Source of the DNA: Rhabditophanes sp. KR3021
Lineage: Eukaryota; Nematoda; Chromadorea; Rhabditida; Alloionematidae
Length of the DNA: 64,000 bases
Assembly: GCA_963281155.1 (NCBI GenBank)
Contig: CAUJLY010000004.1
Coordinates: forward strand, 2,170,001 to 2,234,000
Direction: 5' to 3'
Shown: positions 26,104-36,999 of the stretch, piece after piece
How positions within the stretch are numbered: the first letter of the stretch is position 1
Layout: each line of letters starts with the position of its first letter
Program-made: the position numbers and the translations under genes
The notes under the pieces: model-generated
What the model saw: only the letters and a program-made list of their open reading frames with translations
Database searches by the model: none
What the model was told of the DNA's origin: nothing

Positions 26104-27393
26104 CCTCAGTTGTATTAAAATAATATCTGAAAGTTAGTCTATTTATACAACATTTGATTGTTTTAAAAGAAATAATTGCTATCGCCTGACTTTGATAAAA
26201 GCATTTTTTAGCGTTCAATCATGATGAGTGATTAATGTAGGTGCTTTTAATTAAAAATAATGTTAAGTGAGTAATAATGGAAGGGCATGCTTAATCAAAA
26301 ATGTTTATTTTGCTAATAATTAGGGTTATTTTAAAATATGGCAAATGCTTAAATCAATAGGTAAAAATGTTTTAAATCAACAGATAACGTGATTAATGGC
26401 TGTCTGGCCTTAATTAATTAGTAAATTATAAAGTTAAATATATGATACAATCTTGTTAAGTGTTTATTTCATTGAAAGAAATAAGTAAAAACACGAGGGT
26501 CTAAGGATTAGATTTAACAACATTTTAAAATTAATTTAATTTTTCTCGAAGTTTCAATTATCAAGTATCAAATATTTTTATATATTTTGAATCAGCATAC
26601 AGTTTGTTGGCAAATGATTTTTAATGAATTACTCATGTGTATTAATCAATGCTTCCTTATTTACTCTATAACACATATTTTTCAAATAAAAAAATGTGAT
26701 TTCTTGTTAAAACGATGTCTTATATTCAATACGCATGGCATAATAGCAGCCAACATTTGGAATTAATTGAAATCAGATTACTACTTTTATTTGTCAAGAA
26801 ACTTTGGGAATTCTTATAGAATTTTCAAATATGTATCTGAAAGAACAACTACAATTAAGGCAATTTTGTCTAAATGGCTTACGTACCAAAAGCTTTCGTT
26901 TTATCAAAACTGCCTTTAAGAATGGTAAGAGTATGAAAGACACAAATCTTATAATTAAGACAAATACTTAAATGACGATTACAGTTTTATATTCTTGTTT
27001 CTGAAAATTAACAAAAATGTAACTCGAAATATGATACTTGAAAAACGGAATCTTAGCCTGTCTTAAAGGCTTTGTTGTGAAGCTCATGTAATTTCCAAAA
27101 GAATATAAGATGTGTCAAATCACTCTATATTTTTTCCCTTTTAGCGCTATTAGCTCAGTAATGAAATAATATTTTTTAAAAGGATACTAGTTTCCAACAC
27201 TGCTTTCCTGGTCAATGCTTGTGTGCATGATTACTTGAAAGCTGTGAGTAGCCAGTCATTTACTCCTAAGTCCTTCTCGTTTAAATTTAATCATCTTTTT
27301 ATTACGATTCTGCAATGGCTTTACATTTTAACAATTATATGTATTGTTAGATTCATCATCCGTTAGTATATCGTAGTCTCTAGGATCAAACAA
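26104..27393. other. intergenic region
   Basis: About 1.3 kb of AT-rich DNA between the mucin-like gene and the transposon debris. No domain-bearing open frame is visible on either strand. It probably holds the promoter of the minus-strand mucin-like gene. Confidence 0.5.
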
Positions 27394-27503
27394 CACCAGA
27401 ATAGGAATACACCTTTTCGAGGCTTCTTTTTTTATCATTCCCTTGCAGGCGGCCTGTCCCTAACCAAATGAGATTTTAACTTTTTACATAAGAGCATTGA
27501 TTA
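27394..27503 (+). repeat. dispersed repeat, copy B, abutting the helicase fossil
   Basis: This is the second copy of the roughly 100-nt repeat also found at 5136-5238, in the same orientation. Between it and the helicase C-terminal motif (ending near 27555) the minus strand continues a coding-like run, so the repeat appears to be the downstream part of the same decayed element rather than an independent insertion. In one minus-strand frame it reads through most of its length but with stops, so it is not an intact gene. Confidence 0.75.
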
Positions 27504-27539
27504 CTATCGTTCAAGTGTTTGCATCGTAAAAGTTGGTCA

Positions 27540-28873
27540 CCTAATATTTTTCCACTTGTAAAAGCGCGCCATTACACAAACCAACAGATGCACACAAATT
27601 TTGTAGCAACATTACAATACACCCAACTTCTAATTTCAACTCATGAGGTGGCTACCCAAAGGATTTTGATTATTTAAACATTTCAGTTGATCACCACTTT
27701 TTGTATGCCCAAAGATATTATCTTTCTCAATATAGTCATCAACACTATAATAAATAGTTGCTGTTCCCTTGATATGATTGTCATAATATTTTTGTTATAT
27801 TCCCGAACCTTTTCATGTTTACTACAAATTATTACTTTCGTTTGATTATTAAGATTATCCTTAACTCTTTTTAAGTTTTTGCTGTCGAAATCGGAAACTG
27901 AAGATATCAAGTCATTTGGGACATTCCCATATTTAAGTAATGTTTCGCTCTCATATGCATCAAGATTTGGTGGATCATCAGAAACACCTATTGATAATCC
28001 ATTACCAATATCCAAAAGATAATTGGCAAATTCAAGCTGATCACCTACTCTCATATTCTGAGTCAACTCAAAAATTTTAAGTTTTTTCATTGAGGAGAAT
28101 ATCTAATAGTTGTTGCAATTACTGTCGCATGATTAGCGTTTGGAAGAACTGGAGGAAGTTGTAAAATCACCGCACATAATAAAAACTTTATTCCCGAAAG
28201 TTGGTTTAACTTCATCATTATTGCGTTGGCAAGTTTCGGAATCAAACATAAAAAATTAAGGAACTTGTCAATGACATTTAAGTTAGCTTTACAAAAGCTT
28301 ACAGCCTCATCAAAGAAGAAAACATCGACCTTTTTGCACCCAATAGCTTTAGGATTATTACCCGAAAATCTAGATACAGGTCCAATTGTGGGAGTATTTG
28401 CTGGTAAGATTCCAAACATTGAATGATCAGTCAAACCTTTTTCTAATAAAGTTGCAGCCTTGCCTGTAGAAGCCACATTTTGACAAATCAGACCTTCGCC
28501 TGTTAGAATACAATATAAAGCACGTAAGCATGTTGTTTTGCCTGTGCCTGCGAGAGCCTTAAAAAATATGCTTTGTTTCCAACTAATCCTACATTCTAGA
28601 TGTTGAAACAACGTCATCTGCAAACAATTTTTGCTCAGAATTTAATTTGTTATGCAAATATTGTCTCTCATTTTTATAATTTTCAATTTCAAACTGATTA
28701 AAAGACTCTATCACTGTTTGATCGCAAGGTGGTAAGTCTGTATCATCATAATTAATGTTGCTTCTGTAAGCATCAAGTAAATATCATATAAAGCCATAGC
28801 ATATGCTCGAGGATCCTTTTCAATTGTATTAGCATTCAAGTTCCACATGATCCTTCTTTAACCATTTAAAAAT
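27540..28873 (-). pseudogene. decayed PIF1-like helicase of Helitron type
   Basis: Reading down the minus strand, PIF1 motifs appear in order but in different frames: a leader DPRAYAMALYDIYLML near 28810; LNSEQKLFADDVV near 28630; Walker A ALAGTGKTTCLRAL near 28540; Walker B-like DVFFFDEA near 28330; FELTQNMR near 28060; and the Helitron-associated tail PHELKLEVGCIVMLLQNL...GLCNGALL near 27640-27560. At least four frame changes separate these blocks, plus stops, so no full helicase can be made. Cellular PIF1 genes carry introns rather than frameshifts, and the VGCIVMLL-type tail is typical of Helitron/Helentron helicases, which drive rolling-circle transposition. No HUH Rep domain was recognised upstream. 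Confidence 0.85.
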
Positions 28874-29839
28874 AGATACAGTTGTTGCCATCTTAATAAC
28901 GACTTTTAATGTGCTACAAATATTAAACAAAGTAGGCTTAAACACTATCCTTAAGCAACAACGTTTTCCCATTCTATCTTTGTAAGAGCTCTGTCAAACA
29001 TTAGCATATAATAATGCACTTTACTATTTTTATATGCATATTTTATTAATAAATTATAAATATTATGTATGTGATTAATAGAATGAATACTTTTATTCTT
29101 AAGCTATGAGGTATACGACCTAATGCAACTCTTCCATCAGAAGATCGGGAAACGGGACAAGCTCCTAACGATTAAACTGTTGCATATCATCAAACACAAG
29201 GGACAATTCTATTTTTTATTTATAACGTTAAATATTTGAACGGTTTGTTGGAAAGCGCCCAGGTTCGATAAAAGTAATAATTGAAGAGAATGGTCATTGA
29301 TAACTAACGTTCCATACACATAATAAAAAAATCCGAAGAATCATTTCTTTTGGTGGATTACACTTTAGTTTTTGGGATAGAAAGATTTTACTAGCCACTT
29401 TACATCCAATAAAACTTTTAAATTTCTTTGTTTCAATTAACTGCCAAATGTGTCTCGTGTAACTGTTCAAAGGCTTTGTAACGTATATTTAACTTCAAAA
29501 TTGTATCAAGTACTTCTTTATATCAACTGCTTTAGGTTTGCTCGTACTTTATAATATATTTGTCAAATCATTTAAATCACTTTAAAGTACATATTAGTTG
29601 TTCGAGATGGTAATAGTACTAATGTAAAGAATAGTTAGACTGTCCTTCATTGAGCTGTTATAAATTTAGCCAAGTACAATTATGTTTCGATACCTATCAA
29701 CTTATACTTATCGTCATTATATGGTGTGCATTATGAATTTATTGGGGTTGCACTTTGCTTTATTGGGAATCTCTCGTCTTACTAGTGCTTTCGTTACAGT
29801 TTTATCAGCAACCTGCTAAGCGGCAGACAGACATGTACA
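28874..29839. other. region between helicase fossil and heat-shock promoter
   Basis: About 970 nt with no credible gene. The part nearest 28,900-29,200 may contain further unrecognised transposon debris. The right part leads into the Hsp70 promoter. Confidence 0.4.
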
Positions 29840-29999
29840 TTCTAGAATGTTCTCCCCTCTTTTTCGTCTCTCTCTCATGACGAAATATGGGTTAGCCCGT
29901 ACCAGATAGAATATTCTAGAACAGATTTCTATTATACAGACCGCCTTCTTGTGCACATATGATTCTAGAAGCTTCTTTGCTACATTCTATCGAATGTTC
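29840..29999 (+). promoter_or_regulatory. cluster of four heat-shock elements upstream of hsp70
   Basis: Within 160 bp there are three perfect three-unit elements with 2-bp spacers: TTC-TA-GAA-TG-TTC at 29840-29852, GAA-TA-TTC-TA-GAA at 29909-29921 and TTC-TA-GAA-GC-TTC at 29963-29975. A fourth, slightly irregular one follows at 29985-29999 (TTC, 4-bp gap, GAA-TG-TTC). Alternating NGAAN units are the binding site of trimeric HSF-1. They lie 125-285 bp upstream of the Hsp70 start codon. The arrangement predicts strong heat induction. Confidence 0.9.
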
Positions 30000-30124
30000 T
30001 TTTTGATAAGTTATTTTATTTAACCATTTCATTTCACGCACGTTTCATAAATTCTACGTTTACAAAATCACATTTATTAATTGTTTTTAATTTTTTAGAA
30101 ATACTCAAACCTTAAAAGGACAAA

Positions 30125-32332
30125 ATGGCCAAAGCTAACGCTATCGGAATTGATCTCGGAACCACTTATTCCTGCGTAGGTAAGTAAAACAACAAATTTG
30201 CATTTAGTAATATACTTTTTAGGTGTTTTCCAACATGGAAAGGTTGAAATTATCGCCAACGACCAAGGAAACAGAACTACCCCATCTTACGTCGCTTTTA
30301 CTGACACTGAACGTTTGTTAGGAGATGCTGCCAAGAACCAAGTCGCCATGAACCCACAAAACTCAGTCTTTGACGCCAAGAGACTTATCGGCAGAAAATT
30401 CGACGAAAAGGCCGTGCAAGATGACATGAAACACTGGCCATTCAAGGTTGTCTCAGCCGAAGGAGGAAAATGTAAGATCGAGATTCAATTCAAGGGAGAA
30501 ACTAAACAATTCACCCCAGAAGAATGCTCATCCATGATCTTGACCAAAATGAAGGAAACCGCCGAAGCTTATTTGGGACAAACCGTTACTGACGCTGTCG
30601 TCACTGTTCCAGCTTACTTCAACGACTCCCAAAGACAAGCTACCAAGGATGCCGGAGCCATCGCTGGACTCAATGTTCTTAGAATTATCAACGAGCCAAC
30701 TGCTGCCGCCATCGCTTATGGTTTGGACAAAGCCGCCAAGAGTGAGAAGAACGTCCTCATCTTCGATTTAGGAGGTGGTACCTTCGATGTTTCAATCCTT
30801 TCTATCGATGATGGAATCTTTGAAGGTAAGTCTGATTTAATGATGCAGTATTATAATCTCTTTTAGTATTGGCTACCGCAGGTGACACCCATCTCGGAGG
30901 AGAAGATTTCGACAACAGAATGGTGACCCACTTTGTTAACGAATTCAAGAGAAAGCACAAGAAGGACCTCCAAACCAACCCACGTGCTTTGAGAAGACTC
31001 AGAACTGCTTGTGAAAGAGCCAAGAGAACTTTGTCCTCATCCACCCAAGCTTCCATCGAAATCGACTCTCTTTTCGATGGAGTTGACTTCTACACCAACA
31101 TCACCAGAGCTAGATTCGAAGAACTGTGCGCTGACCTCTTCAGAAACACCATGGACCCAGTAGAAAAAGCTCTCAGAGACGCCAAGAAAGACAAGGGACA
31201 AATCGACGAGATCGTTCTTGTCGGAGGATCCACCAGAATCCCAAAGGTTCAAAAGCTCTTATCCGACTTCTTCTCCGGAAAAGAATTGAACAAGTCCATC
31301 AACCCTGATGAGGCCGTCGCTTACGGAGCTGCTGTCCAAGCCGCTATCTTGTCTGGAGACAAATCTGAAGCCGTTCAAGATTTACTCCTCCTTGATGTCG
31401 CCCCACTTTCCCTCGGAATCGAAACCGCCGGAGGAGTCATGACTGCTATCATCAAGCGTAACAGCACCATTCCAACCAAAGCCCAACAAACCTTCACCAC
31501 ATACAGTGACAACCAACCGTAAGTTGATGCATTTATTAGATAAACAAAGTTGTGGAAGTCCAAAAGCTTCTTTCATCTGATAAAACAGTCTAATTCATTT
31601 CATTCATTTATTTATTTTAGTGGAGTCCTGATCAGTGTCTACGAGGGAGAGCGTTCAATGACAGCTCAGAATAACCTTCTCGGCAAATTCGAACTAGGAT
31701 CCATTCCCCCAGCACCAAGAGGTATGTATATCAGCAAGATTCCATCTATTTTTGTTAAATGACGATGATGTAATAGAGATTAGATTATCTATTGATCAAA
31801 CTTAACAGTTAATAATTGTTGCTACTTTCCAGGTACACCACAAATTGAAGTGACCTTCGACATTGATGCCAACGGTATCTTAAATGTCTCAGCCCAAGAC
31901 AAATCTACCGGAAAACAAAACAAGATTACCATCACCAACGACAAAGGAAGACTCTCCAAAGAACAAATCGAACAAATGGTTGCCGACGCTGAAAAGTACA
32001 AGGTCGAGGACGACCTCCAAAGAGACAGAATCCAAGCTAAGAACGGACTCGAATCCTATTGCTTCAACATGAAGCAAACCATGGAAGAAGACAAAGTTAA
32101 GGAAAAGATCGGAGCCGCTGACCTCAAAGTAGTCGTCGACAAGGTCGAAGAAACTCTCGCTTGGTTGGAAACTAACCAAACCGCTGAAAAGACCGAATTC
32201 GAAGAAAGACAAAAAGAACTTGAAGCCGTCTGCAATCCAGTCGTCACCAAAATGTACGGAGCTGCTGGAGCTGGAGCCCCACCACCATCGTCTGAAGGAG
32301 GCCAAGGACCAACCATCGAGGAAGTCGATTAA
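30125..32332 (+). CDS. hsp70: cytosolic heat-shock protein 70
   Basis: Five exons (30125-30179, 30223-30825, 30867-31518, 31621-31721, 31833-32332) give 636 residues. The three Hsp70 signatures are intact: [10 protein letters not shown] near the N-terminus, [14 protein letters not shown] and [13 protein letters not shown] in the ATPase domain. The substrate-binding domain and lid follow, and the protein ends GPTIEEVD. The terminal EEVD is the TPR co-chaperone docking motif of cytosolic/nuclear Hsp70, and there is no organelle targeting peptide. The protein binds exposed hydrophobic peptides in an ATP-driven cycle with J-proteins and exchange factors. Codon use is strongly biased (GGA, CCA, AAG, ATC), as in highly expressed genes. 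The four heat-shock elements upstream mark it as stress-inducible, although its four introns are more typical of a constitutive family member. Confidence 0.97.
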
Positions 32333-32760
32333 TTTACATCACTATTTAATATCTTTCTGATTCGTTTGGTGGTTGTCTAGATGGATCTCTGTTAAACTAT
32401 TATTTTACGTTTATATGTCTCTATTTTTGTCAGATAAAAAGTAATATAAATGTTGTGTTTCTATTCGTTTCAAATTTCCATAAAGGTTAATTAATTATTA
32501 ACTTGTATAACATTTTATTCATTTTTTATTCGTATAAAATTTCATTCATCATTTATTAGTTTGTATAACACTCCATGATTCACTTTTAACCTTCTTTACA
32601 TTAATCCTCGCCCAATTTCATTGCTACAGCTTAGCATTGTTTTCAGAGATTTAGTTGTATATAAGCTTGAAAATGGTTTATCTGTTAGTTTACAAAAATG
32701 CTAATATTTATTATAACTGTTGATATTTAATGTGAAAAAATTGACAGACTTACATTTTTG
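32333..32760. other. short intergenic gap
   Basis: A 430-nt gap between two same-strand genes. No signal beyond AT-rich sequence is visible; AATAAA-like words near 32440-32450 (ATAAAAAGTAATATAA context) may serve hsp70. Confidence 0.45.
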
Positions 32761-34578
32761 ATGATGCTGTTTAATGTGCTTTTGACGTTTAGCTTGATTT
32801 GCATCGTTTTTGCTGTGTTGCCTGAAGAAAGTTTGTCCATCTTTATATTATTCTAATGTCTTTATTTAGAGGATGAAAAGTATTGGCTAGATATGTCTAG
32901 AAAGTATTTGCTCTCCAAATTGAAGACTCTCGAGGATCAAGGATTCAATATCGACAAACGCAAGAGGCCCAAAAATATTATCCTGTTTATTGGAGATGGA
33001 ATGGGTGTAACTTTAACAACTGTTGCTAGAATATTCAAAAATCAACGTGACAAAATATATGACCAGACTCCTTTGGCATTCGAAAGATTTGATGTTACTG
33101 GACTTGTCAATACGCATACTTTGAACAATCACATTGGTTCTAGTGAATCTGGTGCATCTGCCATGTTTGCTGGTCAGAAAACATTGAGTCTTACAATGAG
33201 TGTTAAAGCAAGCGCAAACTTGAGCAACTGCAACGTCCCTGAAGATCAAAAAATGAAAAATAGAATTTCTGACAACGCTCTAGATAAAGATATGAATGTT
33301 GGATTGGTAACTACTACTAGGTTAACTCATGCTACTCCTGCTGCCTTATACGCACATGCTACTTCAAGGTACTCCGAATTCGATGTCCATTTGAAGGATA
33401 AAAAATGTATAGATATCGGTAAGCAATTACTTCAATATCCAGCGAATGAATTCAAAGTAATGTTGGGGGGCGGACGACGAGGTTTGCTGCCTGAAGATGT
33501 TCATGATCCAATTAATGGGACAACCAAGGGGGTCAGAAGGGATAATCTGAATATCATTAAAGAATGGAGTGAGATTGATGACAATAGACATGTTCTTTTG
33601 ACCAGGACTGACTTATTAAATTTTAATATTTCCGAGCTTAATAAAAACAGCAAAGTTCTTGGGGCTTTTGCGGAGAGTCATTTTAAATACGTCACTGATT
33701 TAACACCCGAACAAGCGTTGTTGCAACCTACTTTGGCAGAAATGACTCAAACAGCAATTCAAATACTAGAGCAAACCAATCCAAACGGATATTTTTTGAT
33801 GGTAGAAGGGGGTTTAATCGACATCGCTTCCCATTACAACAAAGGTACTGTTGCTATTTTGGAAACTCTCGAAATGGAAAAGGCTATCGAGGCCGCATTA
33901 AAAGAGATTGACTTGTCAGAAACCCTAATTATAGTTACAGCCGATCATAGTCATTCACTTACTTTTAATGGATATAATGAAAGAACTAATCCGGTATTGG
34001 CAGCTTATAATATAGATTATCCTACCGAAATATCCTGGGATCGTAAAAACTATCCCTCGATTCAATTTGCGGCTGGAGCAGGCTTTGACACGATGTGGGA
34101 AAAAAACAGATTTTTCAATAAGTATTATACGAGAAAGAACATGACTACCAAACAATTTCAGGATCCCAACTTTGTTACTCCTGCTTGCATTAAAAACATT
34201 TACGGGTTGCATGGGGGTGAGAGTGTTGAACTTCATGCTATCGGTCCATTAAGTCATATTTTTAGTGGGAATTATGATAATACCCAAATCGCGTATAATA
34301 TGAAATACTTACTCTGCTTAGAGGAAGAAGGCCAGCTTTCTATTTGTGACAGAGAACCTAATTCCATAATGGAAAAAATCAAAAAAGCCTTTTATGATCA
34401 AGAAGAGTCAAGGCATGAGAAATGTGATGAACCTGCATTAACGATGCATTTTAGAATTGCTATGATTATTATTATTGTCCAGGCAGTCATTTTGTTTGGT
34501 CTTTTACTCAAGAAACTTCAATTATTTCAAACTCAAATGCACACTGAAAAGTTACACTGCCCTGCTAATTTAAGTTAG
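32761..34578 (+). CDS. membrane-anchored alkaline phosphatase family protein with altered active-site motif
   Basis: Exon 1 (32761-32830) carries a signal peptide (MMLFNVLLTFSLICIVFAVL) and splices over a 39-nt GTTTGT...TAG intron to exon 2 (32870-34578). The product has 592 residues. Metal-site motifs are present: GDGMG (D66), TTRLTHATPAALYAHATSR with the phosphate-binding Arg, VEGGLIDIASH keeping the Asp and last His ligands, TADHSHSLTF and the final His in GLHGGES. The nucleophile motif is unusual. Where the family has D-S followed by small residues and T, this protein has SSESGASAM, so the Ser (117) is kept but the Asp before it is Glu. A C-terminal hydrophobic helix (FRIAMIIIIVQAVILFGLLL) with a 20-residue tail replaces the usual GPI signal. 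Activity may be reduced or specificity altered. Confidence 0.88.
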
Positions 34579-36999
34579 GTTGGAAATAAATTTTGTTAAA
34601 TGAATAAATTTCATTAAATAAATATTAATGAGTTAATCATGTTACCCATTAAAGAGTAGAGTACTTTAAAGACTCGTTTGATCGTAAATAATAAATGTAA
34701 TTAAGTAATTGAATAAGGTAATTTATTTAAGAGAATTTTAACGCTGATATCAATAAATAACAACAACCAAATTCGCACACGTTCAATGGTGCCATTTCTG
34801 TCATAAAGCACGAGATGGACACTGTTGACGCGTAAGAATCGAGTCATAAGTATAAATTTAGTTTAACTAAATAAAACACCAACCTCATCATCACTCAATT
34901 TTGAGTTGAATAAACTACCTTTTATGGAAATAAATTTTGTTGAGTTCCCAAGGACTACTACATTTGATGATGATCATAGTAGGTAGGCAGGTGAGGAACA
35001 TTTTTACTCCAAATCAAGGTCGAACTTTTTTTGTTTGTTTGGTAGAAGATAATTCTTCAGCAATAACATACAACACACTAAATACATACAAGTATAATTT
35101 ATACATATACTTATATTTGGAGGTAGAATGCGGATGCTTACCAACAGTCGATAGAAACGAACAAAATATTGTTATCCTTTCAAAAATATTATTTGATAAA
35201 TATGTATTATGAAGATATATATTTCAGTAAGAAATTTAATAAAATCTCTAAGGCACCTACCGTCAACCATACACATGCTCAAATGAGGCCTATTCGACGG
35301 AAAGAGCTTTATAAATGAGTGATTCATAGCATACAAATAATATTTTTATACATGCAAAAGTCGTAACATCTGGGGAAATGTGCGATAGTAAATATTGCCT
35401 AAATGAAAGCGTCTAGATGAATCTGATGGTTGTATGTGTGCACACCTGTCAAAGTGTAATTTTTGGAAATATAAGAGAATATATAAATATGAGTATAAAT
35501 ATAATTAATATAATAAAATCTATTTAGTTAAATTAAATGAGGCTGGCGTGAATTTAATTAATATATTAAGCGATACCTAGATTAGAGTAACTTTCAAAAT
35601 TTATGCAAGGCAATTTTGGTTGATATTATTGTAATTTGCCCTCTTTTATAGTAGTTGTTCAGTCATCTACTTCAAATCCGAATTCAATGCAAATTTCAAT
35701 ACACATGTACATTTCGATAACTATAACATTTTTGTCAATTCAAGTTTGAAAAGCTTTTTCTATAGAAAAGGGATGTTGATCAACAGAGCACACGTTTTCG
35801 TCATTCCATCGTTTCTTCAATTCTTCGTTTGTTTGGTTGTTGGGCGTTGACAATGGGGTTCGCCATTGTTGTCAATATTTTATTTGTATATAAATAAATA
35901 TATATTTGAAGGTTAAAGAGAGAGAAAGAGGCAATGTTGTGTGAATACTCTTTTATTTGGAGAGGATTATTTATGAATAATTGTATCGACGATACGATCA
36001 TCACTCTCATCGCCCTCTTTGTCATAACTTCGATAGCGGAACTTTTACATGAAACATTCGACGGTCTACCTTTAATAATATGTTTTACAAAAGTTTTAAT
36101 AAAATCTTTTAATGAAATCTTTCAACAAAATCTTCTAATTGAGGTCAAAATGTGTGCAATTAATAAACTTCATATACTCCATATTCTTTCTTGTTTTTCA
36201 ATACAATAAAAAAGTTGATCCTTTGATCAAAATTTCTCGATCAAATATTGGACTTTTGTACAAGTATGACATTAATAAGAAACTACAAATACATTTATGT
36301 TATTAATAATAATACAAATAAGATATTAATAATAATACAAGTAAGATATTCGTAATAATACAAGTGGATATTGTTCAATTTCTTTCGAACACAACAATTA
36401 GTGTGCAAAAACATATTTTATCAAAACAACTTTACTTATTTATAAAAATATTCTATTACAGCAAAAGACGAAGCACACACATTTTTTAAAAAACAAGCTG
36501 AATTGATTGCAATAGCTGTCGTTACATCAGTATCATACTAACTAACACATTTATTTACATACTGATAAAATATACAAATTAGCGTTCAAAACTACGCCCA
36601 ACTTTCCTCCTTTGTTTAACTGCTTCAGCTATTTAGTTTTTTACTTTAGACTAATGAATGCAAATCATTGTACTTTGCATAAGCTGTATGTGCAAAAGTC
36701 TTTCATTTCATTATTTCAACATCTCTTTATATATGTAGCTGTGTGCAGTGGTTTATCATTTTTTAAACTTGACTACATCAGTATGCTCTCTTCATTTGGA
36801 AAATCGTTCTTTCTTGCAACACTCTCACACCGAAAGCCTTTTACTTGCGACTGCGATAGCTTTTTAAATTTGATCATTTTCAAAATCAGTAGCATTTTTT
36901 GACTTGTTTGAAGTGTGGTTCTCGTTTAATAAATTAATTACAATTTCTCTAAAATTAATACCCTTGCGTTTATTTAATACTTTCTCTTTTCAGCTTATC
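34579..36999. other. intergenic region
   Basis: About 2.4 kb between alkaline phosphatase and NAP1 (same strand). AATAAA signals follow the phosphatase stop (34601-34625). A three-unit 23-bp tandem repeat lies at 36302-36369. Open frames near 35800-36200 on both strands have no recognisable domain and I do not call them genes. A CTCTTTTCAG acceptor at 36984-36993 probably marks the 5' end of the NAP1 mRNA. Confidence 0.45.
36302..36369. repeat. 23-bp tandem repeat, three units
   Basis: Three head-to-tail units (36302-36324, 36325-36347, 36348-36369), consensus ATTAATAATAATACAA followed by (A/G)TAAGAT. The first two differ at one position; the third is more diverged and one base shorter. Non-coding and of no evident function. 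Confidence 0.85.

Noticed and set aside
29221..29290. GGTTCGA word that could be a tRNA B-box
   Set aside because: The flanking bases do not form a T arm or acceptor stem and no A-box lies at the right distance.
31889..32316. Long open frames on the minus strand under the hsp70 3' half
   Set aside because: They are shadows created by the strong codon bias of hsp70 and have no domain or start/splice signals.
34937..36209. Open frames of 70-90 codons in the gap between alkaline phosphatase and NAP1
   Set aside because: No domain, no signal peptide, no good splice partners, and amino-acid composition typical of AT-rich non-coding DNA.
36302..36369. Three-unit 23-bp repeat considered as a CRISPR-like array
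   Set aside because: Units are directly adjacent without spacers and the source is a eukaryotic nuclear genome; it is a simple tandem repeat.
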